This document shows positions 33,553 to 41,523 of a stretch of DNA of 64,000 bases, in pieces. Both the position numbers and the translations under genes were made by a program. A model generated the notes under the pieces. That model did not search any database and was not told the DNA's origin. It saw only the letters and a program-made list of their open reading frames with translations. The number at the start of each line of letters is the position of its first letter. The stretch's first letter is position 1. This stretch comes from CAWDNM01 sp964521195 (GTDB lineage: Bacteria > Actinomycetota > Coriobacteriia > Anaerosomatales > JAAXUF01). The stretch covers positions 248,001 to 312,000 of the forward strand of contig CAZFRE010000001.1 of assembly GCA_964521195.1 (NCBI GenBank), in the 5' to 3' direction.

Positions 33553-34884
33553 GTGCACTCAGTTCTGCTAGTAGAACCCGACTACAAGAACAAATTCCCG
33601 CCGCTAGGCCTGATGAAGATCGCTACCTATTTCCGCGATCAGGGGGTCTTGGTGGAGTTCGTCAAGGGCAAGTCACTGCCGCACCGTGAGCGGCGGTGGG
33701 ATGCCATCTTCGTGACAACCCTGTTCACTTGGGAGTGGAAGCGAACAGTTGAGACGATTCGCTACTACGAGAAGTCGGCTGGTGGCCCCACGGTCTATGT
33801 TGGCGGCATTCTCGCCACCCTGATGCCCGACGAACTCGAAGCGGCGACTGGGGCCACGGTGGTGAGGGGGCTTCTGGACGAGGCTGGCAAGCTCGGCCTA
33901 CCAGGAGACGCAACCATTGACTCGATGGTCCCGGACTACTCGATCCTCGACGATATCGACTACGAGTACGCGGTCAGCGACGCATATTTCATCCACGCGA
34001 CACGCGGATGTGTGAACCAGTGTGACTTCTGCGCCGTTCCGACGATCGAGCCGAGGTACAAGAGCTATCAGCCGATCGCGGCGCAGGTGGCCGCGATCAA
34101 GGCGGCGCACGGTGAAAAACGCGATCTAGTGCTGATGGACAACAACACGGTCGCCTCGCCGAGGTTCGACAAGATCATCGACGAGATCATCGAAGCCGGG
34201 TTTGGGGCGGGCGCCCGCCTCGGGGCCACAAAGCGGCACGTCGACTTCAACCAGGGCCTTGACGCCCGGCTGCTGAATGAAGCCAAGACGAAGCGCCTGG
34301 CGGAGACCGCCATCTGGCCACTACGCATCGCCTTCGACAGTCTCGACATCCGTGAGGACTACGAGCAGGCAGTCCGTTGGGCTGCGAGCAGCGGACTCAC
34401 CCGACTGTCGAACTACGTTCTCTTCAACCACGAAGACACGCCCGAGGACTTCTACGAGCGGCTTCGCTTGAACGTCGAGCTCAACGAGGAGCTCGGCACC
34501 AAGATCTACTCATTTCCGATGCGCTACAGCCCCGTTATGCGAACGGATCGACACTACGTTGGCGAACACTGGACGTGGCGTTATGTGCGGGGGGTGCAGT
34601 GCATTCTCAACGCCACTCGAGGCGTGGTCGGTGTCAAGAAGGAGTTCTTTCTGAGGGCTTTCGGCGCCAGTCCCAAGGAGTTCGTCGAGCTGATCAGCAT
34701 GCCCGAGGACTACATCATGAATCGCGATGCGCACGAGTTGGCTGATGCAGCACAGTGGCGCCGGCAATACAGGGAACTGTCCGAGCTTCAGCTAGCTGAG
34801 TTCAAGCAACGAGCTCTTGGAACCAAGAACCCCAGTCTCGGATCAGCCGACCAGCAAGTTGAGAGTCTGCTAGCGCACTACTGA
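33553..34884 (+). CDS. Radical SAM protein of the putative modification operon
   Basis: A 443-residue radical S-adenosylmethionine enzyme. The cluster motif RGCVNQCDFCAVP (CxxxCxxC, about 152-159) is clear. The N-terminal third (VLLVEPDYKNKFPPLGLMKI, then VTTLFTWEWKRTVETIRYY and VYVGGILATLMPDELEAATG) has the B12-binding-like Rossmann pattern of MiaB/BchE-type enzymes, but no DxHxxG cobalamin motif is visible. The C-terminal part has FNQGLDARLLNEAKTKRLAE, a segment seen in radical SAM proteins that read larger substrates. Start GTG at 33553, 15 bases after the second ParB-like gene. In this context it may install a base or backbone modification in DNA; that is inference. tRNA modification is the main alternative. 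Confidence 0.87.
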   Translation: MHSVLLVEPDYKNKFPPLGLMKIATYFRDQGVLVEFVKGKSLPHRERRWDAIFVTTLFTWEWKRTVETIRYYEKSAGGPTVYVGGILATLMPDELEAATGATVVRGLLDEAGKLGLPGDATIDSMVPDYSILDDIDYEYAVSDAYFIHATRGCVNQCDFCAVPTIEPRYKSYQPIAAQVAAIKAAHGEKRDLVLMDNNTVASPRFDKIIDEIIEAGFGAGARLGATKRHVDFNQGLDARLLNEAKTKRLAETAIWPLRIAFDSLDIREDYEQAVRWAASSGLTRLSNYVLFNHEDTPEDFYERLRLNVELNEELGTKIYSFPMRYSPVMRTDRHYVGEHWTWRYVRGVQCILNATRGVVGVKKEFFLRAFGASPKEFVELISMPEDYIMNRDAHELADAAQWRRQYRELSELQLAEFKQRALGTKNPSLGSADQQVESLLAHY

Positions 34885-34939
34885 GAGGCCTGGCGGCTGC
34901 GCTATCCTGTGTGAACCGAACGCTGCTCAGGGGAGAAGC

Positions 34940-36805
34940 ATGGCCGACATCAGGTGGGGCTGGTCCGGTGACCTGTCCGAACTCGCAGGAGCGGGCGTCG
35001 CTGAGATCGCCGATGCACTTGCGGGTCACCACCGGACGCTCACTGCGGAGGAGCCGGCCTCGTCGCATTTCCAGGCGTGGCGCGCGAGTCTCAAGTCGGC
35101 GACTGCCGGTGCTGTCTGGCTGGCGGAGAATCGTCCCGAATCCGCCCGCTGGCACGTTGTCTTCGAGTACGAGCTACCTCGCGAGCGCGGACGGCGTCCC
35201 GACATGGTCCTCCTGGCCGGCGACACCATTGTCGTCGTGGAGTTCAAGGGCTACGCCGAGACAATGCCGGCTCACATCGACCAAGTGGAAGCCTACGTTC
35301 GTGATCTCGGCGACTATCATGCGGGCTCGCACGGCCGCCGCATCGTGCCCGTACTCTGCCTGACGGCGTCGCATCGGCCGCTTGCGCAGGACGGCGAGAC
35401 CATCCTCACCTCTGCCGGCTACCTCGGAGAGGCGCTGATGCTCGCAACTTCCGAGGCTGCAGGTGAGAACGCCATCGATCCCGAGTCCTGGCTGAACGCT
35501 GACTATCAGCCGCTGCCGTCATTGGTCAACGCGGCTCGAATCATCTTCGAGCACGAGGATCTGCCGCACATCCGCCGCGCTGAGAGCGCAGGCATCCCGG
35601 ATACGATTGCGGTACTGGATCGCGTCGCCGACAAGGCACGCTCGGAGGGCGAGAGTCACCTCGTACTGGTGACGGGAGTCCCCGGCGCCGGCAAGACGCT
35701 CGTGGGACTGCAGTTCGTCTACGAGTCCCACTTCGGCGAGACCGACGGCCAGCAGGCGGTCTTCCTGTCCGGGAACGGGCCGCTGGTGAAGGTGCTGCAG
35801 TACACGCTGAGCAGTAGGGTGTTCGTGCAGGACGTCCTTGGCTTCCTACGCTCGTATGGGGGAAACCGAGCCGCGCTGCCGGCGGAACACATCTGGGTGT
35901 TCGATGAGGCGCAGCGCGCGTTCGACGCTGAGATGGCTCAGGAGAAGAGGGGCGAGCCGATCTCTGAGCCGGAGGACTTCCTGCGGCTTGGCGAGCGGCT
36001 GGATTCGTGGGCCCTGATGGTCGGGCTGATCGGCGAGGGGCAGGAGATCAACCGTGGCGAAGAGGCCGGAATCACGCAGTGGAACGATGCACTCGGCGTG
36101 ATGGAGAAGCCGTGGGCGGTCCACTGCCCGCCGTCCCTCGCCGACGTGTTCAGTAACGCGTCCAGCGTGAGCATCGAGCCGAGTCTGAGCCTGGACACAA
36201 CGCTTCGATCGCACCGCGCGGAGCAGATCCACGAGTGGGTCGCACTGCTGTTGGACGGGCGTCTCGGCGAGTGCAAGAAGCTGTCGCACATACTCATCAA
36301 TCAGGGCTTCGAGATGTACGTGACGAGGGACATCGAGGCTGCCCGGCTGTACGTGCGTGAGCGCTACGCGGGAATGCAGGATGCGCGCTACGGTCTGCTC
36401 GCGTCGTCGAAGGCGCGCAATCTGGTCGAGCACGGATTCATGAACGAGTACCAGTTCACCAAGAACATGCGCGTCGGGCCGTGGTTCGCAGACGATCCGA
36501 CCTCGTCGTACTCGTGCTGCGCGCTGCGGGACACGGCGACCGAGTTCCAGTGCCAGGGTCTTGAGCTGGACATGCCGATCATCGGTTGGGGCCACGATCT
36601 GTGGTGGACCGGGGCGATGTGGGACTGCAGCACGAAGTACAAGGTGAAGAACCCGCGACAGATTCGGCTGAATGCGTATCGGGTGCTGCTGACGCGGGGG
36701 CGTGACGGGTTCATCGTGTTTGTGCCGCCGGAGCCGAAGTACACGCCGGTGTTCGATGCGCTGGTCGAGGCGGGGTGCCCGACGCTGTCGCGGACGTGGA
36801 TATAG
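34940..36805 (+). CDS. PD-(D/E)XK nuclease fused to a DUF2075-type helicase (Nhi-like)
   Basis: A 621-residue fusion. The N-terminal nuclease-like part (about 70-130) has RGRRPDMVLLAGDTIVVVEF with a following KGY: PD...ExK. The C-terminal part is an SF1-type ATPase of the DUF2075 family: LVTGVPGAGKTLVGLQFVYE (Walker A, about 243-255), HIWVFDEAQRAFD (Walker B, about 316), VGLIGEGQEINRGEE, and the closing ATEFQCQGLELDMPIIGWG and RVLLTRGRDGFIVFV blocks (about 583-600). Similar nuclease-helicase proteins, such as Nhi, block phage. It starts 55 bases after the radical SAM gene and precedes an SRA-domain reader, so a modification-dependent or modification-avoiding nuclease is likely. Confidence 0.87.
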   Translation: MADIRWGWSGDLSELAGAGVAEIADALAGHHRTLTAEEPASSHFQAWRASLKSATAGAVWLAENRPESARWHVVFEYELPRERGRRPDMVLLAGDTIVVVEFKGYAETMPAHIDQVEAYVRDLGDYHAGSHGRRIVPVLCLTASHRPLAQDGETILTSAGYLGEALMLATSEAAGENAIDPESWLNADYQPLPSLVNAARIIFEHEDLPHIRRAESAGIPDTIAVLDRVADKARSEGESHLVLVTGVPGAGKTLVGLQFVYESHFGETDGQQAVFLSGNGPLVKVLQYTLSSRVFVQDVLGFLRSYGGNRAALPAEHIWVFDEAQRAFDAEMAQEKRGEPISEPEDFLRLGERLDSWALMVGLIGEGQEINRGEEAGITQWNDALGVMEKPWAVHCPPSLADVFSNASSVSIEPSLSLDTTLRSHRAEQIHEWVALLLDGRLGECKKLSHILINQGFEMYVTRDIEAARLYVRERYAGMQDARYGLLASSKARNLVEHGFMNEYQFTKNMRVGPWFADDPTSSYSCCALRDTATEFQCQGLELDMPIIGWGHDLWWTGAMWDCSTKYKVKNPRQIRLNAYRVLLTRGRDGFIVFVPPEPKYTPVFDALVEAGCPTLSRTWI

Positions 36806-36838
36806 CCGACCGATGCTCTTGATTGGAGCGGGGCGAAC

Positions 36839-37525
36839 TTGAACGAGGCACTTGCGAACAACGTGGTTGCCCGACTGAAGCAGGATGGGCAGCTCGCGGT
36901 TGAGGAGATCGCGGAGCGATTGGGTGCGAAGGACGATCGTGAACTGCGGGAGGCGCTGGCGGCCCTTGTCGCTCGCCAGACGATCAAGCTCTCACCACGC
37001 GGCAAGTACTACGTCCCGGGGCACGTGCCGCGGGCGACTGCCGTTCGGCGGGAAGTGCGAAGCGGCGAGCCGGTGCTGGTGGACTTCGGCCGGCAGCTGG
37101 CATCGGGGACAGGATTCGCCTGCAACGGTCAGGACTTCGCGCCCGGCGACGTGCTGACCAACCGGCACCTGATGGACTTCTTTCGCGTGGGCAACATGAG
37201 GGGCATTAGGATCTCCAAGACCACCGGCGCCGTGCTCGTAATCTCATCGGTGAGCAACGCGCTGTACAAGGATCGCTGGCAGGACAGCGTGTTCGAGTAC
37301 ACGGGCGAGGGCAGGTACGGGGACCAGGACATGACAGGCGGAAACCTCGCCATCGCGGATTCGCCGCGCTCGGGTGCTCCGCTACTGCTGTTCTTCAAGC
37401 GGGCGACGAACGCGTACGAGTTCCAGGGGGAGGTTCGGCTGATGGGGGAGCCGCGGGCGGAGCAACAGGAAGATGAGCATGGGCTGGTCCGGCGGGTGTG
37501 GGTGTTTGCGCTGGCGGCGGTGTAG
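36839..37525 (+). CDS. Winged-helix protein with ScoMcrA-type SRA domain
   Basis: A 228-residue protein with two parts: an N-terminal winged-helix-like segment (about 1-65, VVARLKQDGQLAVEEIAERL) and a C-terminal SRA-like reader (about 85-228). The reader has the ScoMcrA/SRA hallmarks: GDVLTNRHLMDFFRVGNMRG, RISKTTGAVLVISSVS, YKDRWQDSVFEYTGEG followed by RYGDQDM, and LLLFFKRATNAYEFQG. In ScoMcrA-type enzymes this domain recognises modified cytosine (and companion domains read phosphorothioates), usually fused to an HNH nuclease that is missing here. The nuclease is probably supplied by the adjacent nuclease-helicase. Start TTG at 36839 follows GGAGCGGGG. Confidence 0.8.
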   Translation: MNEALANNVVARLKQDGQLAVEEIAERLGAKDDRELREALAALVARQTIKLSPRGKYYVPGHVPRATAVRREVRSGEPVLVDFGRQLASGTGFACNGQDFAPGDVLTNRHLMDFFRVGNMRGIRISKTTGAVLVISSVSNALYKDRWQDSVFEYTGEGRYGDQDMTGGNLAIADSPRSGAPLLLFFKRATNAYEFQGEVRLMGEPRAEQQEDEHGLVRRVWVFALAAV

Positions 37526-37622
37526 AGACGAGATTGACTGCACTCGGCGATCCAGGTGCGCCTGTCGTGGTGCGAGGCGCCCCCGAATGCCGTGACGTGA
37601 GCAGGTTGAGTTGAGGGAGCTC

Positions 37623-38123
37623 ATGGGCGTTGGACCGAATGAGATGGCGCTGCTGATCGCTACCGTCCAGGCGTGCGAAGGCTGGATGGTAGCGGATCCT
37701 AGTCCTGGTGCAGTGCCGGATCGAACTCGTCCGAGAGAAATGAAGGCGCCAAGACGGGCGACCGCATCAGAGAAGATGGGTCGCTGTCAGAAGCTGATTC
37801 GTGCACGCGAGCTCTGGGCCCAGGGTTGGCCGCTTGACCTAGCTGTAATCGCCCCTATGCCTCCCTGGCCGCTCTGCGGAGGCGAGTACAGGCGGGCGTA
37901 CAAGCATTGGATGAAGACCCTCGAGGATGCGGCTTGTCTCGAAGACGGTGAGCGACTGCGCTACGTAGCTCAGGCTCTGCCCGTGACTATGGAGGACCTC
38001 TGGCTGATCGATGTCTTGCCGGTCGGCAACGCGAAGGATGCTGCCGCCCTGCGCACTTACGTCGGGGCGCATGGGCGGGCGAGGTTGGACCTAATCGAGC
38101 GGGCGAATCGCAGGTTCGGGTAA
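37623..38123 (+). CDS. Protein of unknown function, last gene of the run
   Basis: A 166-residue protein, not recognised. ATG at 37623 follows GAGGGAG; a TTG at 37611 is an alternative. It is Arg/Ala-rich, with EMALLIATVQACEGWMVADP, then a helical KLIRARELWAQGWPLDLAVI and LEDGERLRYVAQALPVTMED, and no membrane segment or cysteine ribbon. It sits 97 bases after the SRA gene and is co-directional, so membership of the operon is uncertain. It is cut off from the next gene by a terminator reading the other way. Confidence 0.6.
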   Translation: MGVGPNEMALLIATVQACEGWMVADPSPGAVPDRTRPREMKAPRRATASEKMGRCQKLIRARELWAQGWPLDLAVIAPMPPWPLCGGEYRRAYKHWMKTLEDAACLEDGERLRYVAQALPVTMEDLWLIDVLPVGNAKDAAALRTYVGAHGRARLDLIERANRRFG

Positions 38124-38204
38124 CGAATGTAGATGGGCAAGGACCCGTGTTTGAAGTTCGGTACCTCGGGCGGCGTCCCGAGTCGCGCTCGGCAGTCAGC
38201 GCAA

Positions 38205-38244
38205 CAAAAAAGACCCGCCGGGCTCGATAGGAGCATTCCGGCGG
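38205..38244 (-). terminator. Terminator of the PIN/zinc-ribbon gene
   Basis: Reading on the lower strand, CCGCCGG (38244-38238) pairs with CCGGCGG (38221-38215), followed by a run of six to seven T (38211-38205). It lies 35 bases beyond the stop of the PIN gene. Confidence 0.8.
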
Positions 38245-38278
38245 ATCCGACATGGTGGCAATAGGCCACGCACAATTC

Positions 38279-39592
38279 TTACCCGCTGTCGCCTTCTGTG
38301 TCAATGGAAGCGTTTGCGTGCAAGAGCTGAGGTCCGTGAGCCTCAGAATTACATATGGCGAACTCGCCCGCTTCTGACTTGCCAATTGTGCGGAGTTTTC
38401 GGTCGCACAAGGGGCACTGAACGACGGACCGGTCGCCCTCGGTTCGAACGATTGCTGCCTCAAGGGCCTCGGCCTTTGAGGACCCCGTGACGAGTAGGCT
38501 CTCCGTGTCAATCACAAGTCGATGCTGACAATCGAAACAGACGCGAGCGACTTCCCTCGTTTCGCCCGGCTTGATGTTCAGAAGTATCCGATTTCCGCAC
38601 TCAGGGCAGGCGATTCGCTGGCTCTTCGCCTTGGATGTGCCATCTCGACGCGCGAAAACAGCTCCGTCGTTGGCGCGGTGAACGAAGAAGCCGAGGCCGC
38701 AGACGGGGCACACGGGATGCACCGTTGAGCCCGGCAGCACGCCCATCTCGACTCCGACCTTGGTGGAGCACGACGGGCAGAATGTTGACTCCTTGGCCTT
38801 CACGCCGGTCAGCTGGGCAGTCAACGCAACCGCCTCATTGACGGCATCGGCGTACAGCTCCTTGGCCCCTTCGCTCAGAGCTTCGCCAACAAGACCGTGC
38901 TCCAGCAGTTCGGGCAGGGTTCGGAAGAACGACACCTCGCAAGGCATCTCAGCCGCAACTTCTGGATGCAGTGAGTGTTCGCCGGTCTCCTGGTCTGTCT
39001 GAGCAAAGTCCTTGATGTTGTCTGTGCAAAAGATCAGCCGCGGTTTGGGGTCCGCGGAAGAGAGCTGTGCTGCGAGTGCGGCGACGATAAGACAGTCGGG
39101 CTCGACAGTGTAGCCGGGTTCGCTCGGAGTGAGATCCGCCCGTTCACGAGCGGTCTTTCCTTTGGACGGCGCGCGGCCGCCGATGCTGTAGGTGAGCGCG
39201 CGAGCGACCATGTCTCCAGTCGACGCGATTCGCACCGTATGCTTGCTCCCAGCGAGGGCCTCGAAGTGCTCGCCCGCCTCCTTCATAGCGGCAGCGCGAT
39301 CGTCGTTGATCTGGGCGAAGACGGCAGCGACCTTCTGCTTGTCAGTCTCGGCGCTGAGGTTCTTCAGAGCCTCGGTCCGCGCATTCTCTGAGGCCTTTCG
39401 ATACAACTCACCGCGTGTCCTCATCAGGTTCAAGTACTCGAGCTCGACCACATCTGGCAGAAGGAGCACTGCTCCCGTGGACTCCAAAGCATCGAAGAGC
39501 GTCTTCAGCAACAGCGGCTCGTGCTTGGCTCGAGTGCCCATCGAACAGAAGACAAGGATGTTGGTGTCCACGAACACGTAGGTGGCGGTCAT
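38279..39592 (-). CDS. PIN-domain protein with several zinc ribbons (DUF4935-like)
   Basis: A 437-residue protein. The N-terminal PIN nuclease-like domain (about 1-230) has the first acidic residue in TYVFVDTNILVF (D9), further acidic sites in PDVVELEYLNLM and VEPDCLIVAALAA, and LIFCTDNIKDFAQ. The C-terminal 170 residues carry at least three zinc-ribbon cysteine sets: CPSC/CPVC, CPECGNRILL/CFDC and CPLC/C. PIN domains cut RNA; DUF4935 is a PIN variant (PIN_4). The ribbons may bind RNA or mediate assembly. It starts from ATG at 39592, is alone on the lower strand, and ends before a strong terminator. It may be a solitary defence or stress RNase. Confidence 0.78.
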   Translation of the reverse strand: MTATYVFVDTNILVFCSMGTRAKHEPLLLKTLFDALESTGAVLLLPDVVELEYLNLMRTRGELYRKASENARTEALKNLSAETDKQKVAAVFAQINDDRAAAMKEAGEHFEALAGSKHTVRIASTGDMVARALTYSIGGRAPSKGKTARERADLTPSEPGYTVEPDCLIVAALAAQLSSADPKPRLIFCTDNIKDFAQTDQETGEHSLHPEVAAEMPCEVSFFRTLPELLEHGLVGEALSEGAKELYADAVNEAVALTAQLTGVKAKESTFCPSCSTKVGVEMGVLPGSTVHPVCPVCGLGFFVHRANDGAVFARRDGTSKAKSQRIACPECGNRILLNIKPGETREVARVCFDCQHRLVIDTESLLVTGSSKAEALEAAIVRTEGDRSVVQCPLCDRKLRTIGKSEAGEFAICNSEAHGPQLLHANASIDTEGDSG

Positions 39593-39714
39593 CGGGTACC
39601 TCGGGTCAACGGCAATATGCACACAGGAGGCTATCACAATGCACATCGAGGAACTCGACGATCGTCTTGCTCGGGTGTCTGCCCGTCGGGTCCCCACCCG
39701 ACGCGCGGTCCCCG

Positions 39715-39752
39715 TTGCTCGATTGACCCATAGTGAGGTAATATTGCCTCAC
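39715..39752 (+). promoter_or_regulatory. Promoter with palindromic operator of the wHTH/nucleotidyltransferase pair
   Basis: TTGCTC (39715-39720), an 18-base spacer, TAATAT (39739-39744) as -10. The inverted repeat GTGAGG (39733-39738) / CCTCAC (39747-39752) straddles the -10, so a dimeric repressor would block the promoter. The winged-helix protein encoded 33 bases downstream is the obvious candidate. Confidence 0.65.
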
Positions 39753-39784
39753 ATCGAGTCAGTAAGCGAAACGGGGGCACCGCG

Positions 39785-40123
39785 ATGACGCCAGTCCTAG
39801 AAGGTATCCTCGGCAATCGATCGGCAGCGCAGGTCCTGCTGTTCATCGAGGCATACGGTTCGGGTCACGCGCTTCGCATAGCGGATACGTATGGTGTGTC
39901 TGTAAGCCCGGTCCAGCGGCAACTTCGTAGGCTGGAGGTGAGCGGGGTACTCATAAGCCGTACGGTAGGGCGGGCGCGGCTCTTCGAGTTCAACGAGCGC
40001 AACCCGACGGTTCGCAACCTCCGCGCGTTTCTGTCGGCGGAGCTGGAGATCCTGCCTGCGGATGAACTGAAGGCGTACTACCGCCAGCGGCAGCGCCCAC
40101 GACGTACCGGAAAGCGCCTGTAG
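39785..40123 (+). CDS. Winged-helix transcriptional regulator (ArsR/MarR-like)
   Basis: A 112-residue DNA-binding protein: a winged-helix domain (about 10-75) with LRIADTYGVSVSPVQRQLRR as the recognition-helix region and LEVSGVLISRTVGRARLFEF as the wing, then a helical tail with basic end RQRQRPRRTGKRL. Such one-domain regulators precede nucleotidyltransferase genes in AbiEi/AbiEii- and MNT/HEPN-like modules, where they act as antitoxin or repressor. The promoter upstream has a palindrome over its -10. It is three bases from the next gene. Confidence 0.85.
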   Translation: MTPVLEGILGNRSAAQVLLFIEAYGSGHALRIADTYGVSVSPVQRQLRRLEVSGVLISRTVGRARLFEFNERNPTVRNLRAFLSAELEILPADELKAYYRQRQRPRRTGKRL

Positions 40124-40126
40124 ACT

Positions 40127-40675
40127 ATGAGCGCGATCAATCGACAGACATCGCTGGAGCAGCTGGCGGCCTTGGTCAGCCAAGCGCTCGGGCAAGCCGG
40201 AATCGCGGCCACGCTCTCGGGCGGCGCCGCAGTCTCCATCTACACCGAGAACGAGTACGAGAGCTACGACCTCGACTTCGTGACCTCCGAGCGCAACGCC
40301 GTCATCGCGAAGGCGATAACGCCACTCGGATTCCGTTTAGAGTCCGGGACTCGCGAGTTCAGCCACCCGGACACCGACTTCTTCGTCGAATTCCCGCCGG
40401 GGCCGTTGGCATTCGGCGAGACGGTTGTCTCGGACGAGGATGCCGCCACGATTCAGACGCGATTCGGTCCGCTCAGGGTGGTCACCCCAACGCAGAGTGT
40501 CATGGACAGGTTGTCCGCCTACGTTGCATGGAATGACCACCAGGCTCTCGACCAGGCGGGGATGATTGTCGCTCGCCAACCAATCGACTGGTTGGCGCTC
40601 TATGCTTGGGGCAAGCGCGAAGGCATGGCAGAGGCGGTGCTTGATCGGCTCAAGGGCCTTGCCGACTCCGACTAG
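40127..40675 (+). CDS. Nucleotidyltransferase-fold protein (AbiEii/MNT-like)
   Basis: A 182-residue protein of the DNA-polymerase-beta-like nucleotidyltransferase fold. The signature GG-x(n)-DxD is seen: IAATLSGGAAVSIYTENEYE followed by SYDLDFVTSER (the D-x-D pair at about 47-49), then VKTPTQSVMDRLSAY-like helical region. Family members (AbiEii, MenT, MNT) transfer nucleotides to tRNA or protein and act as toxins or antitoxins. Three bases separate it from the winged-helix gene, so the pair is a likely autoregulated toxin-antitoxin-type module. The GTP- or tRNA-targeting activity has not been shown here. Confidence 0.83.
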   Translation: MSAINRQTSLEQLAALVSQALGQAGIAATLSGGAAVSIYTENEYESYDLDFVTSERNAVIAKAITPLGFRLESGTREFSHPDTDFFVEFPPGPLAFGETVVSDEDAATIQTRFGPLRVVTPTQSVMDRLSAYVAWNDHQALDQAGMIVARQPIDWLALYAWGKREGMAEAVLDRLKGLADSD

Positions 40676-40951
40676 CGCATCGGCTTCCGGGCGGCTGACC
40701 CCCCGTCGACGAGTTTCAACCCTTCAGCGACTTAGGCTATCCGCTAGTCCGATACTTCGGCCCTTCCGGCATTTCCCCCCGCCAGCCTCTTGCATTCGAA
40801 TCTCGTTCGGTCAGAATGGGTCCTGCGAGGTCGTCAAGAACTCGGAGGGGCAGAAGCCGCAAGGTGAATGTTCGTTCGGGGGACGGGCGGCTTCGCGCTT
40901 TGTATGGGGACTTCCGCAACTCCGCCTGGTCGACCGAGAGCGAGGCTCGAG

Positions 40952-41428
40952 GTGAGTGATCGCGCGAAAGAGTCGGTGGGCGACTACCCGCGTCCACCGG
41001 CGATCGAACGGGTCGACCGGCACGTCAGGGCACGTGTATCCGGTCATGTGATTGCCGATTCGCGCCGCCCGATCAGAGTGCTCGAAACGCATCACCCGCC
41101 CGTCTACTACATTCCGCCCGACGACGTGGCAACCGAGTTCCTGGTCCCGAGTCCGCACACGTCTTTCTGCGAGTACAAGGGCGAGGCCCACTACTACTCA
41201 CTTGTCGTCGATGGCGAGCGGCGCAACAACGTTGCGTGGTACTACCCGCACCCCTCGCCGGGTTACGAGGAGCTCGCGAACTACATCGCCTTCTATGCGT
41301 GGGCGCTCGACGAAGCCACGGTCGATGGCGAGCAGGTGATCCCGCAGCCTGGGCACTTCTACGGCGGCTGGATCACGCGCGAGATCGAGGGACCATTCAA
41401 GGGCGAGGTCGGCACCATGGGATGGTGA
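40952..41428 (+). CDS. DUF427 domain protein
   Basis: A 158-residue protein matching DUF427: VRARVSGHVIADSRRPIRVL, ETHHPPVYYIPPDDV, HTSFCEYKGEAHYYSLVV, WYYPHPSPGYEELANYIAFY and VIPQPGHFYGGWITREI. The function is unknown. GTG at 40952 follows GAGGCTCGAGG and is favoured; the frame stays open to 40868 but lacks similarity. The gene closes the accessory region and is convergent with the large secreted protein. Confidence 0.88.
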   Translation: MSDRAKESVGDYPRPPAIERVDRHVRARVSGHVIADSRRPIRVLETHHPPVYYIPPDDVATEFLVPSPHTSFCEYKGEAHYYSLVVDGERRNNVAWYYPHPSPGYEELANYIAFYAWALDEATVDGEQVIPQPGHFYGGWITREIEGPFKGEVGTMGW

Positions 41429-41523
41429 GGGGCCGCCCGCGATCCCCTCGCCGAGCGTACCTTCTACCGGTCCTGCCTGAGACCGGCGCGACCCAATCGA
41501 GCGCGCCCGCCCATCGCCACGCC

